NCBI GenBank assembly: GCA_937975725.1
Contig: CALJUL010000082.1
Location: 1 to 46,211 of the forward strand
Direction of reading: 5' to 3'
Origin: an uncultured Pseudoxanthomonas sp.
GTDB taxonomy: Bacteria; Pseudomonadota; Gammaproteobacteria; Xanthomonadales; Xanthomonadaceae
Length of the DNA: 46,211 nucleotides
The notes beneath the pieces are model-generated. The model made no database searches. It saw only the letters and a list, made by a program, of their open reading frames with translations, and was not told the origin of the DNA. This document shows, piece after piece, positions 8,211-16,632 of the stretch (positions are counted from its first letter, which is position 1; each line of letters opens with the position of its first letter). The position numbers and the translations under genes are program-made.

Positions 8211-8433
8211 GGGGACGGGCCTGCGTGGGGGCCGCGCAGCTTAGCAAGTCGCCCGGCCCGCGAACCGCATGGCGGGCGCGGTACGCCATCGGCGGAGCGC
8301 GGCGGGTGGCTGGGCTCCGCGGTGCGGCGGAAGCCGGCACGGCGCCGCCTTCGCATCACATCATGTTGCACCCTGCTGATGCCGGCGCGGCCGCAGCGCG
8401 CGGCGCCGGGGAGTTCGTTGCATGTGGTACGGA

Positions 8434-8492
8434 CTCCGGTTTCGGCCGGAGCTTGGGCTAGAATCGAAAGTTCACGCCCGAAGGGTTCGGGC
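8434..8492 (+). promoter_or_regulatory. Candidate promoter and leader hairpins of lysAC
   Basis: Within the 300-nt divergent gap 8211-8510 three signals precede lysAC. One is an inverted repeat CTCCGG/CCGGAG (8434-8439, 8446-8451). One is a -10-like TAGAAT at 8459-8464 without a good -35. The last is a perfect 7-bp stem with 3-nt loop (8476-8482, 8486-8492), 18 nt before the ATG. The last could shape ribosome access. I do not see the long conserved fold of a lysine riboswitch. The rest of the gap holds only GC-rich sequence without an evident gene. Confidence 0.35.
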
Positions 8493-8510
8493 AGTCCCTC
8501 GACTCTCTCC

Positions 8511-11141
8511 ATGCCATCCGCTTCCTCTGCGCCTGATCGTTGGATCGTCCTCAAGTTCGGCGGCACCTCGGTGTCGCAACGCCACCGCTGGGACACGATC
8601 GGAAGGCTGGCGAAGAAACGCGCGGAGGAAAGCGGCGCGCGCGTGCTGGTGGTGGTGTCGGCGCTGTCCGGCGTGACCAACGAGCTGACCGCGATCGCCG
8701 ACGGCGCCGCCGACAGTGCCGAGCGGGTGGCGAAGCTGGAACAGCGCCATCGCGAATTCCTGGCCGAACTGCAACTGGACGCCGACGCCGTGCTGGGCGA
8801 GCGCCTGGCCGCGCTGCGCGGCCTGCTGGCCGACCCGCGCGCCGCCGAGCGCACGCTGGAATGGCAGGCCGAAGTGCTGGCGCAGGGCGAACTGCTGTCG
8901 TCCGCCCTGGGCGTGGCCTACCTACGCACGCAGGGCCTGGACATCGGCTGGGCGGACGCGCGCCACTGGCTGCAGGCCAATTTCCTGCCCAACCAGAGCG
9001 CCTGGGCGCAGCGCCTGTCGGTGTCGTGCAACACCGCGCCGGACCAGGACTGGCGCCGCGCATTCGCCGGGCAGGCCAATCCCGTGCTGCTGACGCAGGG
9101 CTTCATCTCGCGACACGCCGACGGCGGCACCGCCATCCTCGGCCGCGGCGGCTCGGACACGTCGGCGGCCTACTTCGGCGCGCTGCTGGGCGCGCAGCGG
9201 GTGGAGATCTGGACCGACGTGCCGGGCATGTTCAGCGCCAACCCGCGCGAAGTGCCGGACGCGCGCCTGCTGACCCGGCTGGACTACTACGAGGCGCAGG
9301 AAATCGCCACCACCGGCGCCAAGGTGCTGCACCCGCGCTCGATCAAGCCCTGCCGCGACGCCGGCGTGCCGATGGCGATCCTGGACACCGAGCGTCCCGA
9401 CCTGCCGGGCACCACCATCGACGGCGGCGCGCTGACCGTGCCGGGCGTCAAGGCGATCAGCCGCCGCAACGGCATCGTGCTGGTGTCGATGGAAGGCATC
9501 GGCATGTGGCAGCAGGTGGGCTTCCTGGCCGACGTGTTCGCGCGCTTCAAGAAGCACGGGTTGTCGGTGGACCTGATCGGTTCGTCCGAGACCAACGTCA
9601 CCGTGTCGCTGGACCCCAGCGAGAACCTGGTCAATACCGACGTGCTGGCCGCGCTGTCGGCCGACCTGGCGGAGATCTGCCGGGTCAAGGTGATTGCACC
9701 ATGCACCGCCATCACCCTGGTCGGCCGCGGCATGCGCTCGCTGCTGCACAAGCTGTCGGACGTGTGGGCGATGTTCGGGCGCGAGCGCGTGCACCTGATC
9801 TCGCAGTCGTCCAACGACCTCAACCTGACCTTCGTGATCGACCAGGCCGACGCCGACGGCATGCTGCCGGCGCTGCACGCGGCGCTGATCGACAGCGGCG
9901 CCATGCCCACCGACGAGGCCAGCGTGTTCGGCCCGAGCTGGCGCGAGATCAACGGCGCGGTGCGCCGCCGCAGCCCCGGCTGGTGGCAGGCGCCGGCGGC
10001 GCGCGAGCGCCTGCTGGCGATGGCCGAAGCCTCGACGCCGCGCTACGTCTACCACCTGCCGACCGTGCAGGCGCGCGCCCGCGCGCTGGCCGCGATCCCG
10101 GCCGTCGACCGCCGCTTCTACGCGATCAAGGCCAATTCGCACCCGGCCATCCTGCGCACGCTGGTGGCCGAGGGCTTCGGCCTGGAATGCGTGTCGAAGG
10201 GCGAGCTGGAGCGGGTGTTCGAGACCGTGCCGTCGCTGTCGATGGAGAACGTGCTGTTCACGCCCAGCTTCGCCCCGCGCGATGAATACGCCTTCGCGCT
10301 GGACAAGGGCATCAACGTCACCCTGGACAACGTCGAGGCGCTACGGCGCTGGCCGGAGGTGTTCCGCGGCCGCCGCCTGTGGCTGCGCGTGGACCTGGGC
10401 CGCGGCGACGGCCACCACGACAAGGTCAAGACCGGCGGCAAGAGCTCCAAGTTCGGCCTGCCGCTGGCGCGGGTGGAGGAATTCCTCGCCGCCGCGCGCG
10501 CGCTGGACGTGCACATCGTCGGCCTGCACGCGCACCTGGGCAGCGGCGTGGAAAGCGCGCAGCACTGGAACCTGATCGCCGACGAACTTGGCGGCATCGC
10601 CGACCAGATCGGCACCATCGAGACCATCGACATCGGCGGCGGCCTGCCGATCCCCTACACCGACGAGGACGAGCCCTTCGACCTGGAAGCGTGGGGCAAC
10701 GGCCTGGCCGCCATCAAGGCGGCCTATCCGGGTTACCGCCTGGTGATCGAGCCGGGCCGCTACCTGGTGGCCGAATCCGGCGTGCTGCTGGCCCACGTCA
10801 CCCAGGTGGTGGAGAAGCTGGGCATCCGCCGGGTCGGCAGCGACGCCGGCATGCACACGCTGATCCGCCCGGCGCTGTACGACGCCTGGCACGACGTGGC
10901 CAACCTCACCCGCCTGCACGACGAGGCGCAGGAGGCGTTCGACGTGGTCGGCCCGATCTGCGAGTCCAGCGACGTCTTCGGCAAGCGCCGCCGGCTGCCC
11001 TCGGCCACCGCCGAAGGCGACGTGCTGCTGTTCGCCGACGCCGGCGCCTACGGATATTCCATGGCCAGCCATTACAATCTGCGCGGCCTGCCGGCGGAGG
11101 ACGTGATCGAAGGAACGGCCGCCGATGGCGCCGCGGGCTGA
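8511..11141 (+). CDS. lysAC: Bifunctional aspartate kinase / diaminopimelate decarboxylase
   Basis: An 876-residue fusion of the first and last enzymes of lysine synthesis. Residues about 10-300 are the kinase: KFGGTS at 15-20, the RGGSDTSAAYFGALLGA nucleotide loop and the TDVPGMFSANPR segment. Residues about 310-460 hold two ACT domains for feedback binding (VGFLADVFARFKKHGLSVDLI and the following copy). Residues about 480-876 are the PLP-dependent decarboxylase: Lys540 in FYAIKANSHP, HLGSG, the glycine-rich GGGLPIPY phosphate loop, EPGRYLV, and the catalytic Cys in ESSDVFG-type context with CESSD. The start ATG at 8511 begins just before the kinase domain; the open frame upstream is antisense to the PhzF gene. 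The fusion is typical of Xanthomonadaceae and channels or co-regulates aspartate entry and lysine output. Confidence 0.95.
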   Translation: MPSASSAPDRWIVLKFGGTSVSQRHRWDTIGRLAKKRAEESGARVLVVVSALSGVTNELTAIADGAADSAERVAKLEQRHREFLAELQLDADAVLGERLAALRGLLADPRAAERTLEWQAEVLAQGELLSSALGVAYLRTQGLDIGWADARHWLQANFLPNQSAWAQRLSVSCNTAPDQDWRRAFAGQANPVLLTQGFISRHADGGTAILGRGGSDTSAAYFGALLGAQRVEIWTDVPGMFSANPREVPDARLLTRLDYYEAQEIATTGAKVLHPRSIKPCRDAGVPMAILDTERPDLPGTTIDGGALTVPGVKAISRRNGIVLVSMEGIGMWQQVGFLADVFARFKKHGLSVDLIGSSETNVTVSLDPSENLVNTDVLAALSADLAEICRVKVIAPCTAITLVGRGMRSLLHKLSDVWAMFGRERVHLISQSSNDLNLTFVIDQADADGMLPALHAALIDSGAMPTDEASVFGPSWREINGAVRRRSPGWWQAPAARERLLAMAEASTPRYVYHLPTVQARARALAAIPAVDRRFYAIKANSHPAILRTLVAEGFGLECVSKGELERVFETVPSLSMENVLFTPSFAPRDEYAFALDKGINVTLDNVEALRRWPEVFRGRRLWLRVDLGRGDGHHDKVKTGGKSSKFGLPLARVEEFLAAARALDVHIVGLHAHLGSGVESAQHWNLIADELGGIADQIGTIETIDIGGGLPIPYTDEDEPFDLEAWGNGLAAIKAAYPGYRLVIEPGRYLVAESGVLLAHVTQVVEKLGIRRVGSDAGMHTLIRPALYDAWHDVANLTRLHDEAQEAFDVVGPICESSDVFGKRRRLPSATAEGDVLLFADAGAYGYSMASHYNLRGLPAEDVIEGTAADGAAG

Positions 11142-11315
11142 AGCCGGCGCGCCCGGCGCAGGCGCGGGGCGTGCGGGCGCCGGTTGGCGCCGCGCCGTCG
11201 CCGCCCGCCAGGCGCGGGCCGCGGGACCTTCCGGTGCCGCGGCCGCCCGATTTCCTGAATACTCTGCCTGCCGCCGCGGCCTGTGCCGGCGGATCGCTCC
11301 TTTCCCGGGTCACGC

Positions 11316-12671
11316 ATGACGACTTTCGACAAAACCGCCATCCGCTGCTTCCGCTTCGTCCGCTGTTCGTTCGATGCGGACAGCGGCGTTGCGCGGCTGG
11401 TCTATGCCTTCGACGACGGCCCGGAGCTGACCGAAACCGTCACCATCCCCGGCGCGCCCTTCGTCCTGGACGACGCGCGCGCGCAGGCGGTGGAACAGGC
11501 GGTGCGGCTGCTGCACCTGGTGACCGGCGTCAGCTACTACAAGGCGGCGGTGCCCGGCGAGATCCGCATCGACGGCTACGCCATCGACGCGGCCACCGCG
11601 GTGCTGCTGGAACAGGTGTACGTGCACGGGCTGGGCGAGTTCGCCTACCGCAACGGGCTGAACCTGCACGGCCGCGTGCGCTTCCCGGTGGCGGCGCCCG
11701 CGCCGGCCGCGGCGCCGGCGGCGGGGCTGCGCCCGCATGCGCTGGTCGCCATCGGCGGCGGCAAGGATTCGCTGGTCAGCATCGAGGCGCTGCGGGGCGC
11801 CGGCGTGGGCCAGACCGTCACCTGGATCGGCGGCTCGCAACTGATCGCCGCCTGCGCCGCGCGCACCGGCCTGCCGGTGCTCAACATCGGCCGCGCGCTG
11901 GCGCCGGAACTGTTCGACTACAACCGCCAGGGCGCCTGGAACGGCCACATCCCGGTCACCGCGATCAACTCGGCGATCATGGCGCTGGCCGCGCTGCTGC
12001 ACGGCGCCGACCAGGTGGTGTTCTCCAACGAGCGTTCGGCCAGCTACGGCAGCATGATCCCCGGCACCGGCGAGGTGAACCACCAGTGGTCCAAGGGCTG
12101 GGCGTTCGAGAAGGCGTTCGGCGACCACCTGCAGTCGCACGTGGCGGCGGACCTGCACTACTACTCGCTGCTGCGGCCGCTGTCGGAGCTGGCGGTGGCG
12201 CGGCAGTTCGCGCGCAACGACCACTACGACGCGCATTTCTCCAGTTGCAACCGCAACTTCCACCTGCTGGGCGAGCGCCCCACCAACCGCTGGTGCGGCG
12301 TGTGCCCCAAGTGCCATTTCGTGTTCCTGGCACTGGCGCCTTTCATGTCCAAGCCGCGGCTGGTGGGCATCTTCGGCCGCAACCTGCTGGACGACGCCGG
12401 CCAGGCCGGCGGCTTCGACGCTCTGCTGGAATACCAAGACCACAAGCCGTTCGAATGCGTCGGCGAAGGCCGCGAATCGCGCGCGGCGATGGCGGCGCTG
12501 GGCGACCGGCCCGAATGGCGCGAGGACGCGATCGTGGCCCGCTTCAACCACGAGATCCGGCCGCAACTGGACGCCGGCGAGCTCGCCATGGCGCCCCTGC
12601 TGGAGATCGGCGGCGAACACCGCATCCCGGCGGCGCTGTGGGAGCGATTGCGTGCGAATTTCGCAGCTTGA
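11316..12671 (+). CDS. murL: UDP-MurNAc-L-Ala-L-Glu epimerase MurL
   Basis: A 451-residue enzyme that converts the terminal L-Glu of UDP-MurNAc-L-Ala-L-Glu to D-Glu using ATP, as described for Xanthomonas. Features seen: a PP-loop-like ATP motif GGGKDS at residues 147-152 and a cysteine cluster Cys311, Cys327, Cys330 and Cys333 (CGVCPKC) likely to bind metal. FSNERSASYGSMIPGTGEVNHQ-type residues around 236-257 form the conserved core. The ATG at 11316 was preferred over a GTG at 11283. Its 3' end overlaps murD2 by 20 nt, which makes translational coupling likely. The 174-nt gap after lysAC has no clear terminator, so read-through is possible. The identification rests on remembered family features and on the murD2 neighbour. 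Confidence 0.88.
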   Translation: MTTFDKTAIRCFRFVRCSFDADSGVARLVYAFDDGPELTETVTIPGAPFVLDDARAQAVEQAVRLLHLVTGVSYYKAAVPGEIRIDGYAIDAATAVLLEQVYVHGLGEFAYRNGLNLHGRVRFPVAAPAPAAAPAAGLRPHALVAIGGGKDSLVSIEALRGAGVGQTVTWIGGSQLIAACAARTGLPVLNIGRALAPELFDYNRQGAWNGHIPVTAINSAIMALAALLHGADQVVFSNERSASYGSMIPGTGEVNHQWSKGWAFEKAFGDHLQSHVAADLHYYSLLRPLSELAVARQFARNDHYDAHFSSCNRNFHLLGERPTNRWCGVCPKCHFVFLALAPFMSKPRLVGIFGRNLLDDAGQAGGFDALLEYQDHKPFECVGEGRESRAAMAALGDRPEWREDAIVARFNHEIRPQLDAGELAMAPLLEIGGEHRIPAALWERLRANFAA

Positions 12672-14055
12672 GGGGCGCCGCGTCGCCCTGTGGGGCTGGG
12701 GCAGGGAAGGGCGCGCCGCCCATCGCGCGATCCGCGCGCGCCTGCCTTCGCTGCCGCTGACGCTGTTCTGCAACGAGGCCGAAGCGCGCGACGCCGCGGC
12801 GTTGGGCGATGCCGCGTTGGCGGTCGAGACGCAGGCCGGCGCCGAGCGGCTCGCCGCCTTCGACGTGGTGGTCAAGTCGCCCGGCATCAGTCCCTACGCG
12901 CCCGAAGCGCTGGCCGCCGCCGCGGCGGGCACGCGCTTCGTCGGCGGCACCGGCCTGTGGTTCGCCGAGCGCGCGGGCGAGGACGGCATCGTGCCGCGCA
13001 CGATCTGCGTGACCGGCACCAAGGGCAAGAGCACCACCACTTCGCTGCTGGCGCACCTGCTGCGCGCGGCGGGGCACCGCACGGCGCTGGCCGGCAACAT
13101 CGGCCTGCCGCTGCTGGAACTGCTGGACCCGCAGCCCGTGCCGGACGATTGGGCCATCGAACTGTCGAGCTACCAGACCGGCGACGTTGCGGCCAGCGGC
13201 GCGCGGCCCGACGTCGCCGTGGTGCTGAACCTGTTTCCCGAACACCTGGACTGGCACGGCGGCGAAGCGCGCTACATCGAAGACAAGCTGAAGCTGGTCA
13301 CCCAGGCGCACCCGCGTGCGGCCGTGCTGAACGCGGCCGATCCGCGCCTGGCGGCACTGTCGTTGCCGCGCAGCGAAGTGCATTGGTTCAACCGTCCGGA
13401 TGGTTGGCACCTGCGCGGGGACGACCTGTACCGCGGCGATGCGTTCGTGATGGACACGCGTGCGCTGCCGCTGCCGGGCCGCCACAACCGCGGCAATCTG
13501 TGTGCCGTGCTGGCGGCGCTGGAAGCGGCCGGGATCGACGCGCTGCCGCTGGCCGCTGCGGCGCGGGATTTCCGGCCGCTGCCCAACCGCCTGCAGACGA
13601 TGGGCGTGCGCGACGGCATCGCATGGGTCAACGATTCGATCAGCACCACGCCGCACGCCACGCTGGCGGCGCTGGACTGCTTCGCCGGCCAGCGCATCGC
13701 CCTGCTGGTGGGCGGGCACGACCGCGGCGTGGACTGGACGGACTTCGCAGCGCGCATGCACGAGCAGGCACCGGCCGCGATCGTGACGATGGGCGCGAAC
13801 GGCCCGCGCATCCACGCCCTGCTGGAACCGGTGGCGCGTGCGCGTGGTTTCGTCCTGCGCGCCGCTGATACCCTGCCGGCCGCGGTGGCCGAAGCCCGGC
13901 AGGTGCTGGACGGCGCGGGCGTAGTCCTGCTGTCGCCGGGCGCGCCGAGCTTCGGCCAGTACCGCGACTACGTGGCGCGCGGGCGCCATTTCGCCGAACT
14001 GGCGGGATTCGACCCCGACGACATTTCGGCCATCCCCGGGCTCGGCATCGCCTGA
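12652..14055 (+). CDS. murD2: UDP-N-acetylmuramoyl-L-alanine--L-glutamate ligase MurD2
   Basis: A 467-residue Mur ligase. It has an N-terminal Rossmann-like UDP domain (VALWGWGREG), the ATP-binding GTKGKST at residues 122-128, the central-domain segment ELSSYQ and NLFPEHLDWHGG, and the C-terminal domain with NDSISTTPHATLAAL and GGHDRGVDW. Classical MurD adds D-Glu. In xanthomonads the MurD2 type adds L-Glu and MurL then epimerises it, and direct linkage to murL supports that specificity here. The start is GTG with GGAG 7 nt upstream, inside the end of murL. Ligase specificity cannot be proved from the residues I can see. A ligase for L-Glu means that MurI-type glutamate racemase may be dispensable or absent. 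Confidence 0.9.
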   Translation: MRISQLEGRRVALWGWGREGRAAHRAIRARLPSLPLTLFCNEAEARDAAALGDAALAVETQAGAERLAAFDVVVKSPGISPYAPEALAAAAAGTRFVGGTGLWFAERAGEDGIVPRTICVTGTKGKSTTTSLLAHLLRAAGHRTALAGNIGLPLLELLDPQPVPDDWAIELSSYQTGDVAASGARPDVAVVLNLFPEHLDWHGGEARYIEDKLKLVTQAHPRAAVLNAADPRLAALSLPRSEVHWFNRPDGWHLRGDDLYRGDAFVMDTRALPLPGRHNRGNLCAVLAALEAAGIDALPLAAAARDFRPLPNRLQTMGVRDGIAWVNDSISTTPHATLAALDCFAGQRIALLVGGHDRGVDWTDFAARMHEQAPAAIVTMGANGPRIHALLEPVARARGFVLRAADTLPAAVAEARQVLDGAGVVLLSPGAPSFGQYRDYVARGRHFAELAGFDPDDISAIPGLGIA

Positions 14056-14129
14056 GGCGCGGCGCCGGCACGGCGCCTTGAACCTGGGGGACGTACACTC
14101 GACGCCACTGTCCCACGTGGAGAAGCGCC

Positions 14130-14927
14130 ATGCGCTTGCGATCCCTGCTGTCCTGCCTGTTGCTGTTGTCGCCGGCGGCGCTGGCCGCGCCCAGGGCCGA
14201 TCCGCTGGAGTGGAAGGTCGGCGACGTGGCGTTCTCCGGCTACATCGTCTACGACGACGCGGTGGTGCAGCCGCGCCCGGGCCTGGTGATGGTGCCCAAC
14301 TGGATGGGTGTCACCGACGACGCGGTGGCGCGCGCCAAGGCCGTGGCCGGTACCGGCTACGTGGTGCTGGTGGCCGACGTCTACGGCAAGGACCACCGCC
14401 CGAAGGACGCCGGCGAGGCGGGCAAGCTGGCGGGCTCCCTGCGCGGCGACGACCGCCAGGCGCTGCGCGCGCGCATGCGGGCGGCGGTGGATGCGTTGAA
14501 GGCGCAGGCGGGCCGCGTGCCGCTGCGGGCCGGGAGGGTCGGTGCGTTCGGTTTCTGCTTCGGCGGCTCGGCCGTGCTGGAACTGGCGCGCAGCGGCGCC
14601 GACGTGGCCGGCGTGGTCAGCCTGCACGGCGGCCTGGCGCCCGGCGCGGCGACGCCGGCGGCGAATGCGATCGCCGCGCCGGTGCTGGTGCTCAACGGCG
14701 CCGACGACAAGGCGGTCACCGATGCCGACATCCTCGCCTTCCAGCGGGAAATGGACGCGGCGGGCGCGGACTGGCAGTTCGTCGACTTCAGCGGCGCGGT
14801 GCACTGCTTCGCCGAGCCCGCCGCAGGCAACGACCCGGCCAGCAACTGCCGCTACGACGAACGCGCGTCGCGGCGCGCCTACCGGATGATGGGCGACTTC
14901 TTCGCCGAGGCGTTCGCGCGCGAGTGA
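14130..14927 (+). CDS. Exported dienelactone hydrolase family protein
   Basis: A 265-residue alpha/beta hydrolase with a signal peptide (residues 1-19, ALA-AP). The nucleophile is Cys143 in GFCFGGS, with Asp192 in NGADDKAV and His225 in GAVHCFAEP completing the Cys-Asp-His triad of dienelactone hydrolases. GGAGAAG lies 5 nt before the ATG. Textbook members act in the cytoplasm on chloroaromatic breakdown products. Exported members are common in this bacterial family and their substrate is unknown. It lies 74 nt after murD2 and is convergent with ispB, the two stop codons being only 10 nt apart. Confidence 0.85.
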   Translation: MRLRSLLSCLLLLSPAALAAPRADPLEWKVGDVAFSGYIVYDDAVVQPRPGLVMVPNWMGVTDDAVARAKAVAGTGYVVLVADVYGKDHRPKDAGEAGKLAGSLRGDDRQALRARMRAAVDALKAQAGRVPLRAGRVGAFGFCFGGSAVLELARSGADVAGVVSLHGGLAPGAATPAANAIAAPVLVLNGADDKAVTDADILAFQREMDAAGADWQFVDFSGAVHCFAEPAAGNDPASNCRYDERASRRAYRMMGDFFAEAFARE

Positions 14928-14937
14928 GCGCGGGCGT

Positions 14938-15936
14938 TCAGTGCCCGCGTTCGACCGCGTAGCGGGCCAGGCCGCGGAGGGCGGTCAGGGCTTCGCATTC
15001 GGGCAGGCCGTCGAGCGCCTGCTCGGCGGCGGCGGCGTATTCGTGGGCGCGTTGGCGGCTGTAGTCCAACCCGCCGGTGGCGCGGATGGCGGCCAACACT
15101 TCCGGCATGGCCCCGGCGTCGCCGTGCTGCACGATCTGCCGCAGGCGCCCGGCGGTGCGTTCGTCGGAATAGCGGATGGCGTGGATCAGCGGCAGCGTCG
15201 CCTTGCCTTCGGCCAGGTCGTCGCCGAGGTTCTTGCCCAGCGCTTCCGCGTCCGCGGTGTAGTCCAGCACGTCGTCGGCGATCTGGAAGGCGTAGCCCAG
15301 CGCCATGCCGTAGTCGTACAGGCGGCGCTGCGTCTCCGCGCCGGCGCCGGAGGCCATCGCCCCCAGCCGCGTGCCGGCGGCGAACAGCACCGCGGTCTTG
15401 CGCTCGATCACCCGCAGGTAGGCGGCCTCGTCGGTGTCCGGGTTGTGGACGTGCAGCAGTTGCAGCACCTCGCCCTCGGCGATGCGGTTGGTGGTGTCGG
15501 CCAGCAGCCGCATCACGTCCATGCGGTCCAGTTCCACCATCAACTGGAAGCTGCGCGAATACAGGAAGTCGCCAACCAGCACGCTGGGCGCGTTGCCCCA
15601 CAGCGCATTGGCGGTGCTGCGGCCGCGGCGCAGGTCGGATTCGTCCACCACGTCGTCGTGCAGCAGGGTGGAGGTGTGGATGAACTCCACGATCGCCGCC
15701 AGTTGATGGTGGCCGGGCCCGGTCGGCCCGCAGGCCTGCCCGGCCAGCACCACCAGCATCGGCCGCAGGCGCTTGCCGCCGGCCGAGACGATGTGGTCGG
15801 CGATCTGGTTGATCAGCACCACGTCCGACGCCAGCCGGGCGCGGATCAGGGCATCCACGGCGGCCATGTCGGCCCGGGCGAGCGACTGGATGCCGGCCAG
15901 GGCCAGCGCGGGGCGAGGGGATTCGACGACGGACAT
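14938..15936 (-). CDS. ispB: Polyprenyl diphosphate synthase, octaprenyl type
   Basis: A 332-residue trans-isoprenyl diphosphate synthase. The first aspartate-rich motif is DDVVD at residues 94-98, followed by LRRG. The second is DDVLD at 221-225 followed by GKNLGDD, and GGKRLRP at 53-59 binds the isopentenyl diphosphate. The residues before the first motif are small (HTSTLLH), consistent with a long-chain product such as the C40 side chain of ubiquinone-8. It is a cytoplasmic, Mg-dependent enzyme. The gene is divergent from ssb, with a 153-nt shared promoter region. Chain length is inferred from the family and organism type. Confidence 0.93.
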   Translation of the reverse strand: MSVVESPRPALALAGIQSLARADMAAVDALIRARLASDVVLINQIADHIVSAGGKRLRPMLVVLAGQACGPTGPGHHQLAAIVEFIHTSTLLHDDVVDESDLRRGRSTANALWGNAPSVLVGDFLYSRSFQLMVELDRMDVMRLLADTTNRIAEGEVLQLLHVHNPDTDEAAYLRVIERKTAVLFAAGTRLGAMASGAGAETQRRLYDYGMALGYAFQIADDVLDYTADAEALGKNLGDDLAEGKATLPLIHAIRYSDERTAGRLRQIVQHGDAGAMPEVLAAIRATGGLDYSRQRAHEYAAAAEQALDGLPECEALTALRGLARYAVERGH

Positions 15937-16034
15937 GGGAACCGGGGGCGGGAAGTCACTGAATTATAGGGGCTTCGCCGGGGCGATTTCCTACGCGCGG
16001 AAGGGGCCGGGACCGATGGCGGGGGTTCGGCGGG

Positions 16035-16070
16035 TATACTCCACTGGTCTTTGCCCGCGCTCGGCGGGCA
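16035..16070 (+). promoter_or_regulatory. Candidate ssb promoter and 5' leader hairpin
   Basis: A good -10-like TATACT lies at 16035-16040, 49 nt before the ssb start, but no convincing -35 box is visible at 17 nt spacing. A perfect 7-bp hairpin (TGCCCGC 16052-16058, complement 16064-16070) follows in the presumed leader. A LexA-type CTG-N10-CAG box was looked for and not found. Confidence 0.45.
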
Positions 16071-16089
16071 TCCCTGAACGGATATCGAT

Positions 16090-16584
16090 ATGGCCCGCGG
16101 CATCAACAAAGTCATCCTGGTCGGCAACCTCGGCAACGACCCCGAAACCCGCTACACCCAGGGCGGCATGGCGATCACCCGGATCAGTCTGGCGACCACC
16201 AGCGTGCGCAAGGACAAGGACGGCAACAACCAGGAGCGCACCGAATGGCACCGGGTGGTGTTCTTCGGCAAGTTGGGCGAGATCGCCGGCGAATACCTGC
16301 GCAAGGGCAGCCAGGTATACGTGGAAGGCTCGATCCGCTACGACAAGTACACCGGCCAGGACGGGCAGGAGAAATACTCCACCGACATCATCGCCGACGA
16401 GATGCAGATGCTCGGCGGCCGCGGCGAAGGCGGCGGCATGGGCGGCGGCGATCGTCCCGCCCGCGCCCCGCGCCAGGACTACGGCGCGCAGGGACAGGGA
16501 GGCGGCCAGCGCCGCCCGGCCGCTCCCCCGGCGTCGCAGCCGGCGCCGATGGATGACTTTGCGGACGACGACATTCCGTTCTGA
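16090..16584 (+). CDS. ssb: Single-stranded DNA-binding protein
   Basis: A 164-residue SSB. Residues 1-108 are the OB fold beginning MARGINKVILVGNLGNDPE, with the aromatic and basic residues of strand segments such as WHRVVFFGKLGEIA. Residues 109-150 are a Gly/Arg/Pro/Gln-rich disordered linker. The last residues, DFADDDIPF, are the acidic tip that docks repair and replication partners. It forms tetramers on ssDNA at the fork. Its length is near the usual 150-180. The gene is followed after 48 AT-rich nucleotides by rfbB. The 5' neighbour ispB is divergent. Confidence 0.97.
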   Translation: MARGINKVILVGNLGNDPETRYTQGGMAITRISLATTSVRKDKDGNNQERTEWHRVVFFGKLGEIAGEYLRKGSQVYVEGSIRYDKYTGQDGQEKYSTDIIADEMQMLGGRGEGGGMGGGDRPARAPRQDYGAQGQGGGQRRPAAPPASQPAPMDDFADDDIPF

Positions 16585-16632
16585 CGCACTCATGGACAAT
16601 AGAAAAATAAAGAACAACTAAGGAGTAATACC

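Noticed and set aside
7425..8510. 362-residue N-terminal extension of LysAC
   Set aside because: It is antisense to the PhzF-like gene, and the kinase motif begins right after the ATG at 8511.
16021..16089. LexA/SOS box upstream of ssb
   Set aside because: No CTG-N10-CAG or other recognisable LexA palindrome is present in the 153-nt divergent region.
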